NCBI RefSeq assembly: GCF_002088975.1 | Contig: NZ_NCST01000037.1 | Span: forward strand, 1 to 64,000 | Direction: 5' to 3' | DNA: 64,000 bases | Source of the DNA: Henriciella aquimarina | GTDB taxonomy: Bacteria > Pseudomonadota > Alphaproteobacteria > Caulobacterales > Hyphomonadaceae | In this document: in pieces, positions 1 to 8,156 of the stretch | How positions within the stretch are numbered: the stretch's first letter is position 1 | Layout of the letters: each line of letters starts with the position of its first letter | Position numbers and translations under genes: made by a program | The notes under the pieces: model-generated | The model's input: only the letters and a program-made list of their open reading frames with translations | What the model was told of the DNA's origin: nothing | Databases searched by the model: none

Positions 1-21
1 GTAAGCGTCCATTTCTCACAC
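1..21 (+). repeat. IS66 left terminal inverted repeat
   Basis: It matches the reverse complement of 2706-2726 at 19 of 21 positions. It begins at the first base of the window, so one or more outer bases could be missing. Confidence 0.85.
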
Positions 22-86
22 GCTTGTCCGCTAGGAGCGGCATCTGATCTTTCTTCTCACGGTGCAATCCGCACAGATCTGAGGAG

Positions 87-740
87 GTGTTGGTGTCGAA
101 ACGGAAGACGGCGAAACAGATAGAGCTTGAGGCTTTCTGGCGGGCTCATCACGATGCCTGGATGCGTAGCACGCTGAATCAGCGTGAATATTGCGAGGCG
201 CATGGGTTACCGCTGAAGCGGTTCGGTAACTGGCGGGCCATATTCAAAACCGAAAAGTCTCGTGTGAGCGGAAAGGTGCTCTACCGGCGCGGCGGACAGC
301 TTAGTCATATGACTGGTCATATGACGGATAAGGACATTCCGCCGCCTTCGAAATATCTGCCATCGCGCTCTGATGCGCCGAACGGCAAGCGCCAGTTCAG
401 CCCTGAAGACAAGCGCCGCATCGTGGCCGAGACGGAAAAACCGGGCGGGACGGTCAGCGGCGTGGCGCGACGGTACAATATCGCTCAGCGCGTGCTGTTC
501 CGCTGGAAGAATGAGCTATCCCCGTCAGAGGACAGTCCCACATTCCTTTCTGTTGAAGTAGAGAAAGACGCGAGTGGAGGGGGCGCGTCAGCAGGCGCCC
601 CATCGCCGATAATCATAGAACGCGGAGCGCCTGGCATAGAGGTGGAACTTATCGGTGGGCGTCGAATCCGGTTTGACAAGGATGTCGATCCTGACCGTGT
701 CCGGCAGCTTGTCTCTCTGCTTGAGGCAGACCTCTCATGA
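87..740 (+). CDS. tnpA: IS66 accessory protein TnpA-like
   Basis: First gene of the IS66 element, 217 aa, opening with GTG behind a GAGGAGG-like ribosome site. The N-terminus carries a motif (FWRAHHDAWMRSTLNQREYC) seen in IS66 first-frame proteins. A second helix-turn-helix-like stretch, about residues 107-140, runs from RQFSPEDKRRIVAE to YNIAQRVLFRWK. The protein is thought to help transposition, but its biochemical role is poorly known. It overlaps tnpB by four bases, which suggests translational coupling. No damage is visible, so the element may be active. Confidence 0.85.
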   Translation: MLVSKRKTAKQIELEAFWRAHHDAWMRSTLNQREYCEAHGLPLKRFGNWRAIFKTEKSRVSGKVLYRRGGQLSHMTGHMTDKDIPPPSKYLPSRSDAPNGKRQFSPEDKRRIVAETEKPGGTVSGVARRYNIAQRVLFRWKNELSPSEDSPTFLSVEVEKDASGGGASAGAPSPIIIERGAPGIEVELIGGRRIRFDKDVDPDRVRQLVSLLEADLS

Positions 741-1090
741 TGCTGACGACATCAGGTCTGAAGGTGCACCTCGCCGTTGGGGTCACTGACATGCGAAAGG
801 GTATAGATGGGCTCGCCATGCTGGTTCAGGGCGTGCTGGCGCAGGATCCGTTCTCTGGACATCTGTTCGCGTTCCGCGGTCGCAAGGCGAACCTGATCAA
901 GATCCTCTACTGGGATGGGACCGGGCTCTGCCTCTTCTCGAAACGCCTGGAGAAAGGCGGTTTCCTGTGGCCGATGCAGACCGAGCAGGGTGCTGTGGTG
1001 AAGCTCAGCGCCCGGCAGCTCTCTGTCCTGCTTGAAGGCATCGACTGGCGATCCCCGGATGAGCGCTGGCGTCCTGATCGGGCGGGGTGA
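737..1090 (+). CDS. tnpB: IS66 accessory protein TnpB
   Basis: 117 aa with the conserved IS66 Orf2 pattern: VTDMRKGIDGLAMLVQ near residues 17-32, then LFAFRGRKANLIKILYWDG and KRLEKGGFLWP. It matches the usual IS66 Orf2 length of about 115 aa. The family is required for transposition of several IS66 elements, though no enzymatic activity is assigned. It starts inside the end of tnpA (ATGA overlap) and is followed by a 76-bp gap before the transposase. Confidence 0.93.
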   Translation: MMLTTSGLKVHLAVGVTDMRKGIDGLAMLVQGVLAQDPFSGHLFAFRGRKANLIKILYWDGTGLCLFSKRLEKGGFLWPMQTEQGAVVKLSARQLSVLLEGIDWRSPDERWRPDRAG

Positions 1091-1166
1091 GACGCGGATG
1101 CGACCGATTGAATCAGGCCGCAGAAAGCTGTGCGGAACGAGCTGATTCCATCGTAAACTCCGTGCC

Positions 1167-2711
1167 ATGGAGCTTGATCTCGCCGCCCTGCCTGAAGACG
1201 TGGATGTGCTGCATCGCATGATCCGCGAGATGGCTGCGGCGCGTGACAGCGAGCGTGCTGAAACACGGGCCGAGATCGAGCGGCTGCGCCAGATGGTGAA
1301 GACGCTGCAGCGCAGCCAGTTCGGTCGCCGGGCCGAGGGGCTTGATCCCGGCCAGCTCCAGCTTGGCCTGGAGGATCTGGACAGTGATGTGGCGCACCTT
1401 GAAGCCGCATCGCCAGACACACTGGTCGAAACTGGTCCGCGCCCAGCCCGCACCCGCGCGTTCAGTCTGCCAGAGCATCTGCCACGCGAGGATGTCGCGG
1501 TCGACACCGAGACCAGCGCCTGCCCATGTTGCGGCGGTGCGCTGCACTTCATCGGCGAAACCGTCAGCGAGATGCTGGATCATGTTCCAGCGCGACTGCG
1601 TGTCCTGCGGATGAAGCGCCCGCGCTATGGCTGCCGGGGCTGCGGGAAGATCCACCAGGCACCGGCCCCGGAACGCCCGATCGCAAAGGGGCTGGCCACG
1701 CCGGGCCTGCTCGCGCATGTCATCGTTAGCAAGTATTGCGATCACCTGCCGCTCTATCGCCAGTCGCAGATCTTTGCCCGCCAAGGTGTGAAGCTGAACC
1801 GATCAACGCTTGCCAACTGGGTGGGCGGGGCCAGCTGGTGGCTGGAAGCGCTGCATGAGCGGCTCGCAAGCCATGTCTTCAGCTCGAAGATGCTGTTCGC
1901 CGACGACACGCCGCTGCCTGTGCTCGATCCGGGCCGCGGGCGCACCCGAACAGGTCGGCTCTGGGTCTATGCCCGCGATAATCGACCGTGGAATGGGCCG
2001 GGGCCGCCAGCTGCTGTCTATATCTACAGCCCGGATCGGCGCGCCGAACGTCCGGAAACCCATCTCAAGGACTTCAGCGGTGTGCTGCAGGTCGATGGCT
2101 ATGCCGGGTTCGAGCGACTGACCACGGGCGGGGATATCATGCTGGCCGCCTGCTGGGCGCATGCGCGGCGCAAGTTCTACGAGGTGCACCAGGCCACAGG
2201 CTCACCGATCGCGGCCGAAGCGTTGCAGCGGATCGCCGAGCTCTATGCTATCGACGCCACGATCCGTGGGCAGAGCGCGAACAAGCGTCGGATCGTGCGG
2301 GCCCGGAAATCCCGCCCGCTGGTCCGCGCGATGAAAGCCTGGCTGGAAACCGAACTCCAGCGCATCCCGCCGCGCAGCGGACTGGGCGACGCGATCCGCT
2401 ATGCGCTCACCCGCTGGGACCAGCTCAGTCTGTTCCTTGAGGATGGCCGCATCGCCCTCGATACAAATACTGTCGAACGCGCTATCCGCCCGGTCGCGCT
2501 AGGACGCAAGAACCATCTGTTCGCCGGCTCGGAAGGCGGTGCACAGAGATGGGCCGTCATCGCTTCTCTCCTGACGACCGCCAAACTCAACGATGTCGAG
2601 CCCCACGCCTATCTGAGTGACGTTCTCGAGCGCCTAAGCCAAGGCCATCCGATGAGCCAGATCGATGATCTGCTACCCTGGAACTGGGCTGCATTACGCG
2701 CTGATGTGTAA
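1167..2711 (+). CDS. tnpC: IS66 family transposase TnpC
   Basis: 514 aa DDE transposase. An N-terminal coiled-coil-like stretch (residues about 20-50) is followed by a zinc-binding module with the pairs CPCCGG and CRGCGK near residues 117-160. The catalytic core shows Asp in LFADDTPLPV, Asp in LQVDGYAGF and Glu in DTNTVERAIRP, with the family ending KNHLFAGSEGG. Length is normal for IS66. The stop codon lies inside the right inverted repeat. It appears intact. Confidence 0.95.
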   Translation: MELDLAALPEDVDVLHRMIREMAAARDSERAETRAEIERLRQMVKTLQRSQFGRRAEGLDPGQLQLGLEDLDSDVAHLEAASPDTLVETGPRPARTRAFSLPEHLPREDVAVDTETSACPCCGGALHFIGETVSEMLDHVPARLRVLRMKRPRYGCRGCGKIHQAPAPERPIAKGLATPGLLAHVIVSKYCDHLPLYRQSQIFARQGVKLNRSTLANWVGGASWWLEALHERLASHVFSSKMLFADDTPLPVLDPGRGRTRTGRLWVYARDNRPWNGPGPPAAVYIYSPDRRAERPETHLKDFSGVLQVDGYAGFERLTTGGDIMLAACWAHARRKFYEVHQATGSPIAAEALQRIAELYAIDATIRGQSANKRRIVRARKSRPLVRAMKAWLETELQRIPPRSGLGDAIRYALTRWDQLSLFLEDGRIALDTNTVERAIRPVALGRKNHLFAGSEGGAQRWAVIASLLTTAKLNDVEPHAYLSDVLERLSQGHPMSQIDDLLPWNWAALRADV

Positions 2712-2726
2712 GAACTGGACGCTTAC
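2706..2726 (-). repeat. IS66 right terminal inverted repeat
   Basis: Read on the minus strand from 2726 it begins GTAAGCGTCCAGTTCTT, matching the left end at positions 1-21 with two mismatches. It overlaps the stop codon of the tnpC transposase. Confidence 0.85.
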
Positions 2727-2732
2727 ACCTGA

Positions 2733-3468
2733 TCAGGGAAACGAAAATCCAAGCACTTCTGCCTGCCGATCTCAGTCCAGCGGGAGGGCTGTTCGCAGGA
2801 GTTTCGAGGCTCAGGTCAGCCGGCTGGTGCCCCTCAAAAATGGCTCGAACGATCGCCGGTGACAGGAAGGCTAGCTTCAATCTCTAACGCAGCGGCGATG
2901 TCGTCCAGCCGAGCTTTTTGGCAAGGGTTGGAAGGGACACACCAGCCCGCCATTCCGCCATCCAGGCATGCGCGCGAGCCACGGCTTTGATGAGCGCCTC
3001 GTCCCGGTTCGGTGTCTCAGCCCCTAGAATGAGGACGGTTTCGACACCGCGTTTTCGTTCCGTGAAGCTTTTAATATGCACCAGCGACTGGCGGGATGCC
3101 AGCTGCTCGGTGATCCGCGCAAAGGCGGTTTGAACGTTAGTGAAGGATTCAGCGCCCGGATCAGCAAGCAGACGCTCAGCGGTGGTCTCAAGCCAGTTCC
3201 CGATCGCTTTGGAAACGGCCGCCTCAAGTTTTGCAGCCGGTAGCTTCTCACGCTCCCATTCCGACAAGGCAGCACGAAGCGTAAAGGTGAAGCCACCATC
3301 TGGCGTGCTGAGATCATACTCCCCCGACATCGCCTCAAACTGAATGCCGCGCGCGTTTAGGCGCTTCGCCCCAATGGCGAAGAGCGTCAAACCGACAGCA
3401 ACCGCTGCGGGACACGCGTCATTTATTCCTCTTCGTGTACCATCAAAACTAAATCTCGCTGACCTCAA
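2733..3468 (-). pseudogene. Decayed large serine recombinase remnant
   Basis: The open frame 2884-3468 encodes a segment (RGIQFEAMSGEYDLSTPDGG, then a WERE motif) that resembles the end of a resolvase catalytic domain. It then runs straight into the distal C-terminal region of alphaproteobacterial large serine recombinases (VETVLIL, then DEALIKAVARAHAWMAEW). The reading shifts frame at about 2880-2890 and continues as KLAFLSPAIVRAIFEGHQPADLSLE, split here between frames. A second shift gives LPLD-stop and LGF, ending at a stop near 2733. The catalytic serine domain and the recombinase linker are missing. This looks like a 5'-truncated, internally deleted and frameshifted gene, next to IS66. 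Family assignment rests on motif memory. Confidence 0.7.
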
Positions 3469-3556
3469 ATATCCTCACTTGTTATGAGAATATTATGTCA
3501 TATTCATCTGTGTACTGTCAATTTATTCAGCCATAAATATGTGTGTGTTTTGCTTG

Positions 3557-4798
3557 CTACTTATCAGTCACGAGAGGAAGACCAGCGAGATGCTCGTCGA
3601 TGGTGTCTCGTGCATTCGTGTGTATAGGTAAGTGCGGCTTTTCAGATGCCCATTCCTGCATGAAGCGCTCGACGGTTTCACGCGCAGAATCGAGAACTAG
3701 CTTTTCTGGCAAGCGCGCTTTGGCCGCCATGTGGCTAAGCTCATCCAGAGTAAATCCGTCAAACCGCTTGGTTCGACTAAACTTCAATGCAGCGTCTGAG
3801 TCTTCTATATACGCAATCGTGGAAACAAAATCATAGGCTGGGGCAAGGCTGGCATTGCGTTTATCGGGATAGAGAAGCGACCAGTTTTTCAGATGCATAT
3901 CGGCATTGCCGATAAGTGTGTTGAACGTCAGCCGCCGGATAAATTCTGCTATGTCGGCATCGTCAGTTTCGACGCCCAGAACTGTCGCAATGTTTCGATA
4001 GCTGGCCTTCTTGTATTTGTCCGCCGCATAAACACCGAACACCTGGGCGAAATCCTCCATATGGACGGCTTCGCCCGCTTCGGTACGGTCAAAGCGTTTG
4101 ATGGCAAAGGCTTGACCTTGCAGCGACCCTATACCGGTTGGCAGATTGGAGATGGCATCAACGTCGATGAGGGCGTGCTCAGGCACTTCTATGCCGACTT
4201 TGCTTGCCAGCTGCATCATAGAGAATTCATTCTCTGGTACGCCGTCGAATTCGCGCGATGGCAGCTTCACAATCCATGAACCCCCAACACCGCTTGCCGG
4301 GATCGTCAGACCGCCACGCGCCTCATGGATGGCGGAAAATTTGAGCTGCACACCTGCTAGCGAAAACCGTAGCGCGTTTTCACGCGCCTCTTCCCTTTGA
4401 TCATTTTTTCCATCATGTGCATCCGCCGGCCAATCTTCGCCATCGGCATCGGCGGGTTGCACAGTGATCGCGCCTGGAAGATCTCGCCCTAACACCCAAA
4501 GCAGAAAGAATTCACGCTGCCTGTGCACTTTCGCCCGGTCGGCCAGATAGTCACGCATCGACCCTTCCGGCAGCAGGTTTGAGAAGAACGGGGAAAGCCT
4601 GGTTTGTGTAGGTTTGAAGTTCGTGATCAGCTCGCCATAGCTGTCCTTGTAACTCAGGCTGAGCGTCGGACGGCTTTCGCTTTCTATGTACTCATCGGTG
4701 AAAGCAAAGACGACACGGTCTCCTCCAACCCGTGTCAGCGTGCCGATCGGCTCTCCATACAGAAGGACATCGAGGACGGTTACACTACTACTCATCAT
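3557..4798 (-). CDS. hipA: HipA-family serine/threonine kinase toxin
   Basis: 413 aa, close to normal HipA length. An N-terminal couple-like domain includes NLLPEGSMRDYLADR (residues about 74-88). The kinase fold has FSLAGVQLKFS (about 145-155) as the ATP-loop region, the catalytic loop GNADMHLKN (about 297-305) and the metal-binding APAYDF (about 318-323). HipA toxins phosphorylate a translation target, classically glutamyl-tRNA synthetase, and cause growth arrest; the target here is unknown. The start overlaps the end of the antitoxin gene by 11 bases, the standard hipBA arrangement. All kinase motifs are present, so it should be active. Confidence 0.93.
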   Translation of the reverse strand: MMSSSVTVLDVLLYGEPIGTLTRVGGDRVVFAFTDEYIESESRPTLSLSYKDSYGELITNFKPTQTRLSPFFSNLLPEGSMRDYLADRAKVHRQREFFLLWVLGRDLPGAITVQPADADGEDWPADAHDGKNDQREEARENALRFSLAGVQLKFSAIHEARGGLTIPASGVGGSWIVKLPSREFDGVPENEFSMMQLASKVGIEVPEHALIDVDAISNLPTGIGSLQGQAFAIKRFDRTEAGEAVHMEDFAQVFGVYAADKYKKASYRNIATVLGVETDDADIAEFIRRLTFNTLIGNADMHLKNWSLLYPDKRNASLAPAYDFVSTIAYIEDSDAALKFSRTKRFDGFTLDELSHMAAKARLPEKLVLDSARETVERFMQEWASEKPHLPIHTNARDTIDEHLAGLPLVTDK

Positions 4799-5408
4799 CG
4801 TCCTCCTCTAAACTGTATGCTGGCCGTTGATCCTCATACTCAAGCTGAGGTTCATGCACGGCAGCATTGCGTAGATGCTGCAGAGTACGCATCGCGTTCT
4901 GTAAGCGGTTATTTTTAGGCAAATCGGATAGTTGCTTTGCGGCCTCCCGATAAAGCGTCAGGGTTTTCTGCAACTCACCTTGAAAGCTGGGACTTTGAAA
5001 TTCCGTACGAAGAGTTGCTAGCGCTCGCGCCAATTCTTTCAGCTGCGGCAGGTTTGCATTTGAGAAGATTTGCGCGGCACGAGACGCCTCCAGGACAGCC
5101 TTCTGAATTTGCTTATTAGAAACTGCCGGAATGCGCTGGGTATCCCTCACCAGAGAGTCTACAGCGGGAACGAGCTTGCGCGGAACAAGCTCCAATTCCA
5201 AATCAAGAGCGCGGGCCAGAGCAATCAAGCTGGACAGCCTGAGATCAATGGCGCCATTCTCCACCTGAGAAATCTGGGCCTGACGTACTCCGGCTTTGGC
5301 GCTCAGCTCTCTTTGGCTGAAGCCTTTGCGTTCACGCGCTTGCCGAAGCGCTTCTCCGATATCCTCTAGAACATATGTCACGATCTTTTTTTGCGTATCA
5401 ATCAACAA
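4788..5408 (-). CDS. hipB: HipB-like XRE antitoxin and autoregulator
   Basis: 206 aa. The N-terminal XRE helix-turn-helix (residues about 15-70) contains GFSQRELSAKAGVRQAQISQ and SSLIALARALDLEL. A long C-terminal extension, helical and ending in an acidic tail (EEDDDE), makes it much longer than the 88-aa E. coli HipB. It should neutralise the HipA kinase and repress the operon. The apparent start is TTG, preceded on the minus strand by AAAGGGA. Just upstream lies a 15-bp perfect inverted repeat, a likely operator. Confidence 0.9.
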   Translation of the reverse strand: MLIDTQKKIVTYVLEDIGEALRQARERKGFSQRELSAKAGVRQAQISQVENGAIDLRLSSLIALARALDLELELVPRKLVPAVDSLVRDTQRIPAVSNKQIQKAVLEASRAAQIFSNANLPQLKELARALATLRTEFQSPSFQGELQKTLTLYREAAKQLSDLPKNNRLQNAMRTLQHLRNAAVHEPQLEYEDQRPAYSLEEDDDE

Positions 5409-5410
5409 CT

Positions 5411-5468
5411 CCTATCCCTTTAAACGTATCACACAGATAGGAGAAATGCAAGATGTGATACGTTTAAA
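5411..5468 (-). promoter_or_regulatory. hipBA operator/promoter region with nested inverted repeats
   Basis: TTTAAACGTATCACA at 5419-5433 is repeated perfectly inverted as TGTGATACGTTTAAA at 5454-5468, with a 20-bp gap. A second inverted pair, CCTATC at 5411-5416 and GATAGG at 5436-5441, overlaps the first arm. The repeat begins ten bases upstream of the hipB start and covers its ribosome site and probable promoter. Two-site binding of a dimeric HipB is the expected use; the binding itself is inferred. Confidence 0.75.
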
Positions 5469-5654
5469 CATATCGATTTGGCAAATTGATGCGCAAAACC
5501 GTATCAATCGGTTGTTTCAATATTGGGGCAGCCAAGAGCTCTTTCGCCCTTTCCCTGGAAACCAGAATCCGCCCGGCCTTCCCGATGAACCTGCTCTGCC
5601 CCACCGAGGTGGTCCACCTGCTTTGTTAGTCCGGCGGTTTCCACGTAGCGGCGT

Positions 5655-6521
5655 TCATGCCGCTACCTCCCCACAGTAAGGCGGTATGAACGCCGCGGGC
5701 AAGATGGTTTGTGGCGCAGGTGGCCGGTAGCCCAGAGAAGAGTGTGGGCGCGCGGTGTTGTAGTGCCGCCGCCAGATTTCGATCAGGATCTGTGCCTCGC
5801 GCAAATCGAAGAAGATTTCTCTCGCCAGTAACTCATCCCTGAGCTTGGAGTTAAAGCTCTCGCAGTATCCATTCTCCCAAGGCGAGCCCGGTTCGATGTA
5901 GAGCGTCTTCACGCCGATGCGCTGGAGCCACTCGCGCAGGGCGGTGGCGATGAACTCGGGGCCATTGTCAGAACGGATATGCGCCGGCGGGCCATGCAGG
6001 ACGAACAGTTCGCCCAGCGTGTCGAGCACATCACGCGAGTTGAGCTTGCGCTCGACGCGGATGGCGAGGCATTCTCGGGTGAACTCGTCTATCACGCACA
6101 GCATACGGAACACCTTGCCGTCATGGGTGCGATCCTGGACGAAATCGTAAGACCAGACATGGCCCTTATGCGCTGGTCGGAGCCTCACGCACGAACCGTC
6201 ATTCAGCCATAACCGGCCGCGTTTTGGTTGTTTCATCGGAACTTTAAGCCCCTCACGCCGCCAGATGCGATACACACGCTTCTCGTTCACATGCCAGCCA
6301 TCTCGTCTCAACAAGGCCGTGATGCGGCGATAGCCATATCGGCCGAACTGCTCGGCAAGGCGGATGATGGCCGCTGTCAGAACATCCTCATCCTGACGCG
6401 GCACGCCCGGTTTGCGCTGGGAGGAACGATGCTGGCCGATCACACGGCAGGCCCGGCGCTCTGTTGCACCGAGCGTCTCCACCACATGATCGACCGCTTC
6501 GCGTTTGCGTGAAGGGCTCAG
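5655..6521 (-). CDS. IS3-family transposase OrfB (DDE integrase core)
   Basis: The region from EAVDHVVETLGATERRAC onward is a full OrfB. It includes the HTH_21-like segment YGYRRITALLRRDGW. The rve catalytic core has Asp in WSYDFVQDRT, Asp in HIRSDNGPEFIA and Glu in SPWENGYCESFN, and it closes with YNTARPHSSLGYRPP. It lies in the reading frame of the first part of orfA, so it is normally reached by frameshifting from the second part of orfA. The exact start is unclear because OrfB is usually made as a fusion. Confidence 0.88.
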   Translation of the reverse strand: MSPSRKREAVDHVVETLGATERRACRVIGQHRSSQRKPGVPRQDEDVLTAAIIRLAEQFGRYGYRRITALLRRDGWHVNEKRVYRIWRREGLKVPMKQPKRGRLWLNDGSCVRLRPAHKGHVWSYDFVQDRTHDGKVFRMLCVIDEFTRECLAIRVERKLNSRDVLDTLGELFVLHGPPAHIRSDNGPEFIATALREWLQRIGVKTLYIEPGSPWENGYCESFNSKLRDELLAREIFFDLREAQILIEIWRRHYNTARPHSSLGYRPPAPQTILPAAFIPPYCGEVAA

Positions 6522-6791
6522 AACTTTCCCTTGATAACTTCCTGAAGGATCTGGTTGTCCAGCGTGAGATCGGAGATCGCCTTGCGAAGGCGCGCATTCT
6601 CCTTCTCGATCTCCTTCATCCGTTTGGCCTGGCCAACCTGGCCACCATACTCCTTGCGCCACCGATAGTATGTCTGTTCCGTCACCCCCGATCGAACGCG
6701 CGGCCTGTCCCGTCGTCTCACCGCGCGCGAGGCGAACCTCCACCTCCCGCAGCTTCGCTATGATCTCTTCAGGCGTTGATCTCTTGCCCAT
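6518..6791 (-). pseudogene. IS3-family orfA with a one-base frameshift
   Basis: The first part (MGKRSTPEEIIAKLREVEV to GQAARSIG) and the second part (GVTEQTYYRWRKEYGG, then the leucine-zipper stretch NARLRKAISDLTLDNQILQE) are both standard orfA sequence but lie in different frames. The join is a run of five G in GATCGGGGGTGAC; four G would restore one frame. The extra base makes the early frame run on into orfB, giving a 378-aa open frame whose middle is out of register. Either the element is inactive or this is a homopolymer sequencing error. Confidence 0.8.
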
Positions 6792-6857
6792 GTCTCAGCT
6801 CCATATCTGAAGCCGGAACTAACTCAAATAATGGACCACTTTTGCGGGGGCAGACCA

Positions 6858-7048
6858 GTCATGTCCGTCGGATAAGTGGTCCGGAACCTCACCTCGCAGA
6901 AGCCATCAGCCGAGGCACCTTCCTGAACAATGCTCAGTTCAACCCCCTCCTCTACTGGCGCAGCCGCACTGTCGTCCCCCGAAGAGGTCTGGCAGGCAGC
7001 GAGTGCAGCGCTGGCGACAAGCGTTGAGATAAGAGCCGTTCTTTGCAT
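6858..7048 (-). pseudogene. Small lipoprotein gene truncated by the IS3 element
   Basis: The protein starts with a lipoprotein signal (MQRTALISTLVASAALAAC, lipobox LAAC) followed by about 45 residues ending in FRTTYPTDM. Reading then enters the IS terminal repeat and stops at 6824. The start at 7048 is 22 bases after the flavoprotein stop, so it was probably the last gene of that operon. No clear continuation is seen on the left side of the IS (5469-5591). The family is not recognised. Confidence 0.65.
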
Positions 7049-7070
7049 GAGGTATCTCCACAATCTGGGG

Positions 7071-8156
7071 TCAGGATCGACATGTCTGGATGGCCGGGGC
7101 ACGCTCGCCCACCATTGAGGCTGACGGCGTGTCCGCATGGGTCGCGGCATTTCGTGAGAGGCTGCTGGTGCGAAGGAAGCTCGCTACCGTGGCTTGCCGC
7201 ATGCGCGGTTCCGCAAGGGCGTCGAGAGCAGGAACGATGTCAGCAGCAAGCCCCGTGCGGGCCAGCAGCGCTGTCTGCTCGATGGCCTGAGCGAGCCCCC
7301 AGCCAAGGATGGGAGGCGTCGTCAGCAGGCTGTCGCCGAGGGCGAACCAGTTGAACCGTGCCGCTTCGCTTTCTTCCAGCAGAATTCGGTTCGCCCACTG
7401 GCCGCGCCAACGATAGGGGCCGGAAGCAAGATACGCCTCCCGAAAGCTATTCTGCAGACCGTCATTGTCGCTGCTTTGTGCGAGGGTGAGTGGGTCCTCG
7501 ATGGCATGCAGCGCCTCCGGCAAGCCATGCAGGGTCAGTGTGGCGCGGCCGTTTCCGAGAAACTGGCAAAGGATGCCGCACTGTCCGTCCATGACTGTCG
7601 CGCGCACGAGTTTGTCGCCCGAAGAGGGGGCCACGCCCTTCACGCGCCAGCTTTTACAGGCGAAATCGGCTTCGACGTCTTCAAGGCTTACTGCCTGGCC
7701 CGACAGGCTCGAGAGAAACTTGCAGCCCGCGCGGGCAGAGCCGCTGGCGTCGATCAGCCAGTCTGCACGCAGACGTTCCTCGCCCTGGATCCTGAGCAAC
7801 CATTGCCCGCCGGACCGGTCTGCTTCTGACACTCGTGGAACCCGCACAATATCGCTGGCCTGCTCCACACAAGTCTGCATGAGCCTATCGAGCGTGGCAC
7901 GGGAGAGCTGCGCTGGGCCGGTACAGCCGCTGACCCCCAGCCTATCCATCAAGTCCGGAACAAGGACCGACAACTCATCCCAGGCCTTCGGCGAAAGCTG
8001 GTGGACATGCACAGCCTGGCGGACCGGCCGATCTGACATGCCCACAAGGGCCACTCGCGCACCGGCCTGGCGCAGGGTCAGCGCTGCCAGCCTGCCGGCA
8101 AACCCTGCCCCTAAGATAACGGCGTCGAAGCCTGGTGTGCCGTCCACTGCCTTCAT
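7071..8156 (-). CDS. FAD-dependent oxidoreductase (monooxygenase/reductase-like)
   Basis: 361 aa with an N-terminal Rossmann dinucleotide fold: VILGAGFAGRLAALTLRQAG at about residues 13-32 (GxGxxG), and a second FAD-contact region, WFALGDSLLTTPPILGWGL, near residues 270-290. The layout resembles geranylgeranyl-reductase or aromatic hydroxylase flavoproteins, but the substrate cannot be told. The ATG overlaps the stop of the upstream repeat-protein gene by four bases (ATGA), so the two are probably translationally coupled. No signal peptide is visible; it is likely cytoplasmic. Confidence 0.8.
   Translation of the reverse strand: MKAVDGTPGFDAVILGAGFAGRLAALTLRQAGARVALVGMSDRPVRQAVHVHQLSPKAWDELSVLVPDLMDRLGVSGCTGPAQLSRATLDRLMQTCVEQASDIVRVPRVSEADRSGGQWLLRIQGEERLRADWLIDASGSARAGCKFLSSLSGQAVSLEDVEADFACKSWRVKGVAPSSGDKLVRATVMDGQCGILCQFLGNGRATLTLHGLPEALHAIEDPLTLAQSSDNDGLQNSFREAYLASGPYRWRGQWANRILLEESEAARFNWFALGDSLLTTPPILGWGLAQAIEQTALLARTGLAADIVPALDALAEPRMRQATVASFLRTSSLSRNAATHADTPSASMVGERAPAIQTCRS

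Larger units (their letters stand above)
1..2726 (+). mobile_element. IS66-family insertion sequence, apparently complete
   Basis: Three co-directional genes (tnpA-, tnpB- and tnpC-like) lie between terminal inverted repeats. The left end at position 1 starts GTAAGCGTCC and the right end, read in reverse complement from 2726, starts with the same ten bases. The first 21 bases match at 19 positions. GTAAGCG ends and a three-gene layout are typical of IS66. The usual 8-bp target duplication cannot be tested because the left flank lies outside the window; the right flank begins ACCTGATC. The element sits directly beyond the 3' end of a decayed recombinase gene. Confidence 0.93.
5592..6857 (-). 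mobile_element. IS3-family (IS407-like) insertion sequence
   Basis: Ends are TGCTCTGCCCC at 5592 and, in reverse complement from 6857, TGGTCTGCCCCC; both continue to a GTGGTCCA block. The length of 1266 bp and the orfA/orfB content fit the IS407 group. No direct repeat is seen: the left flank ends GAACC and the right flank begins GTCATG. The missing duplication suggests a deletion or rearrangement after insertion. The element interrupts a small lipoprotein gene on its right side. Confidence 0.88.

Noticed and set aside
3480-3556. AT-rich stretch between the recombinase remnant and hipA as an origin or attachment site
   Set aside because: It is short, with no repeated boxes or paired copy elsewhere in the window.
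5469-5591. Possible distal half of the lipoprotein gene left of the IS3 element
   Set aside because: Neither frame that joins across the IS gives a convincing continuation. One frame (IGKAGRILVSRERAKELL) looks protein-like but is not in register and has no start.
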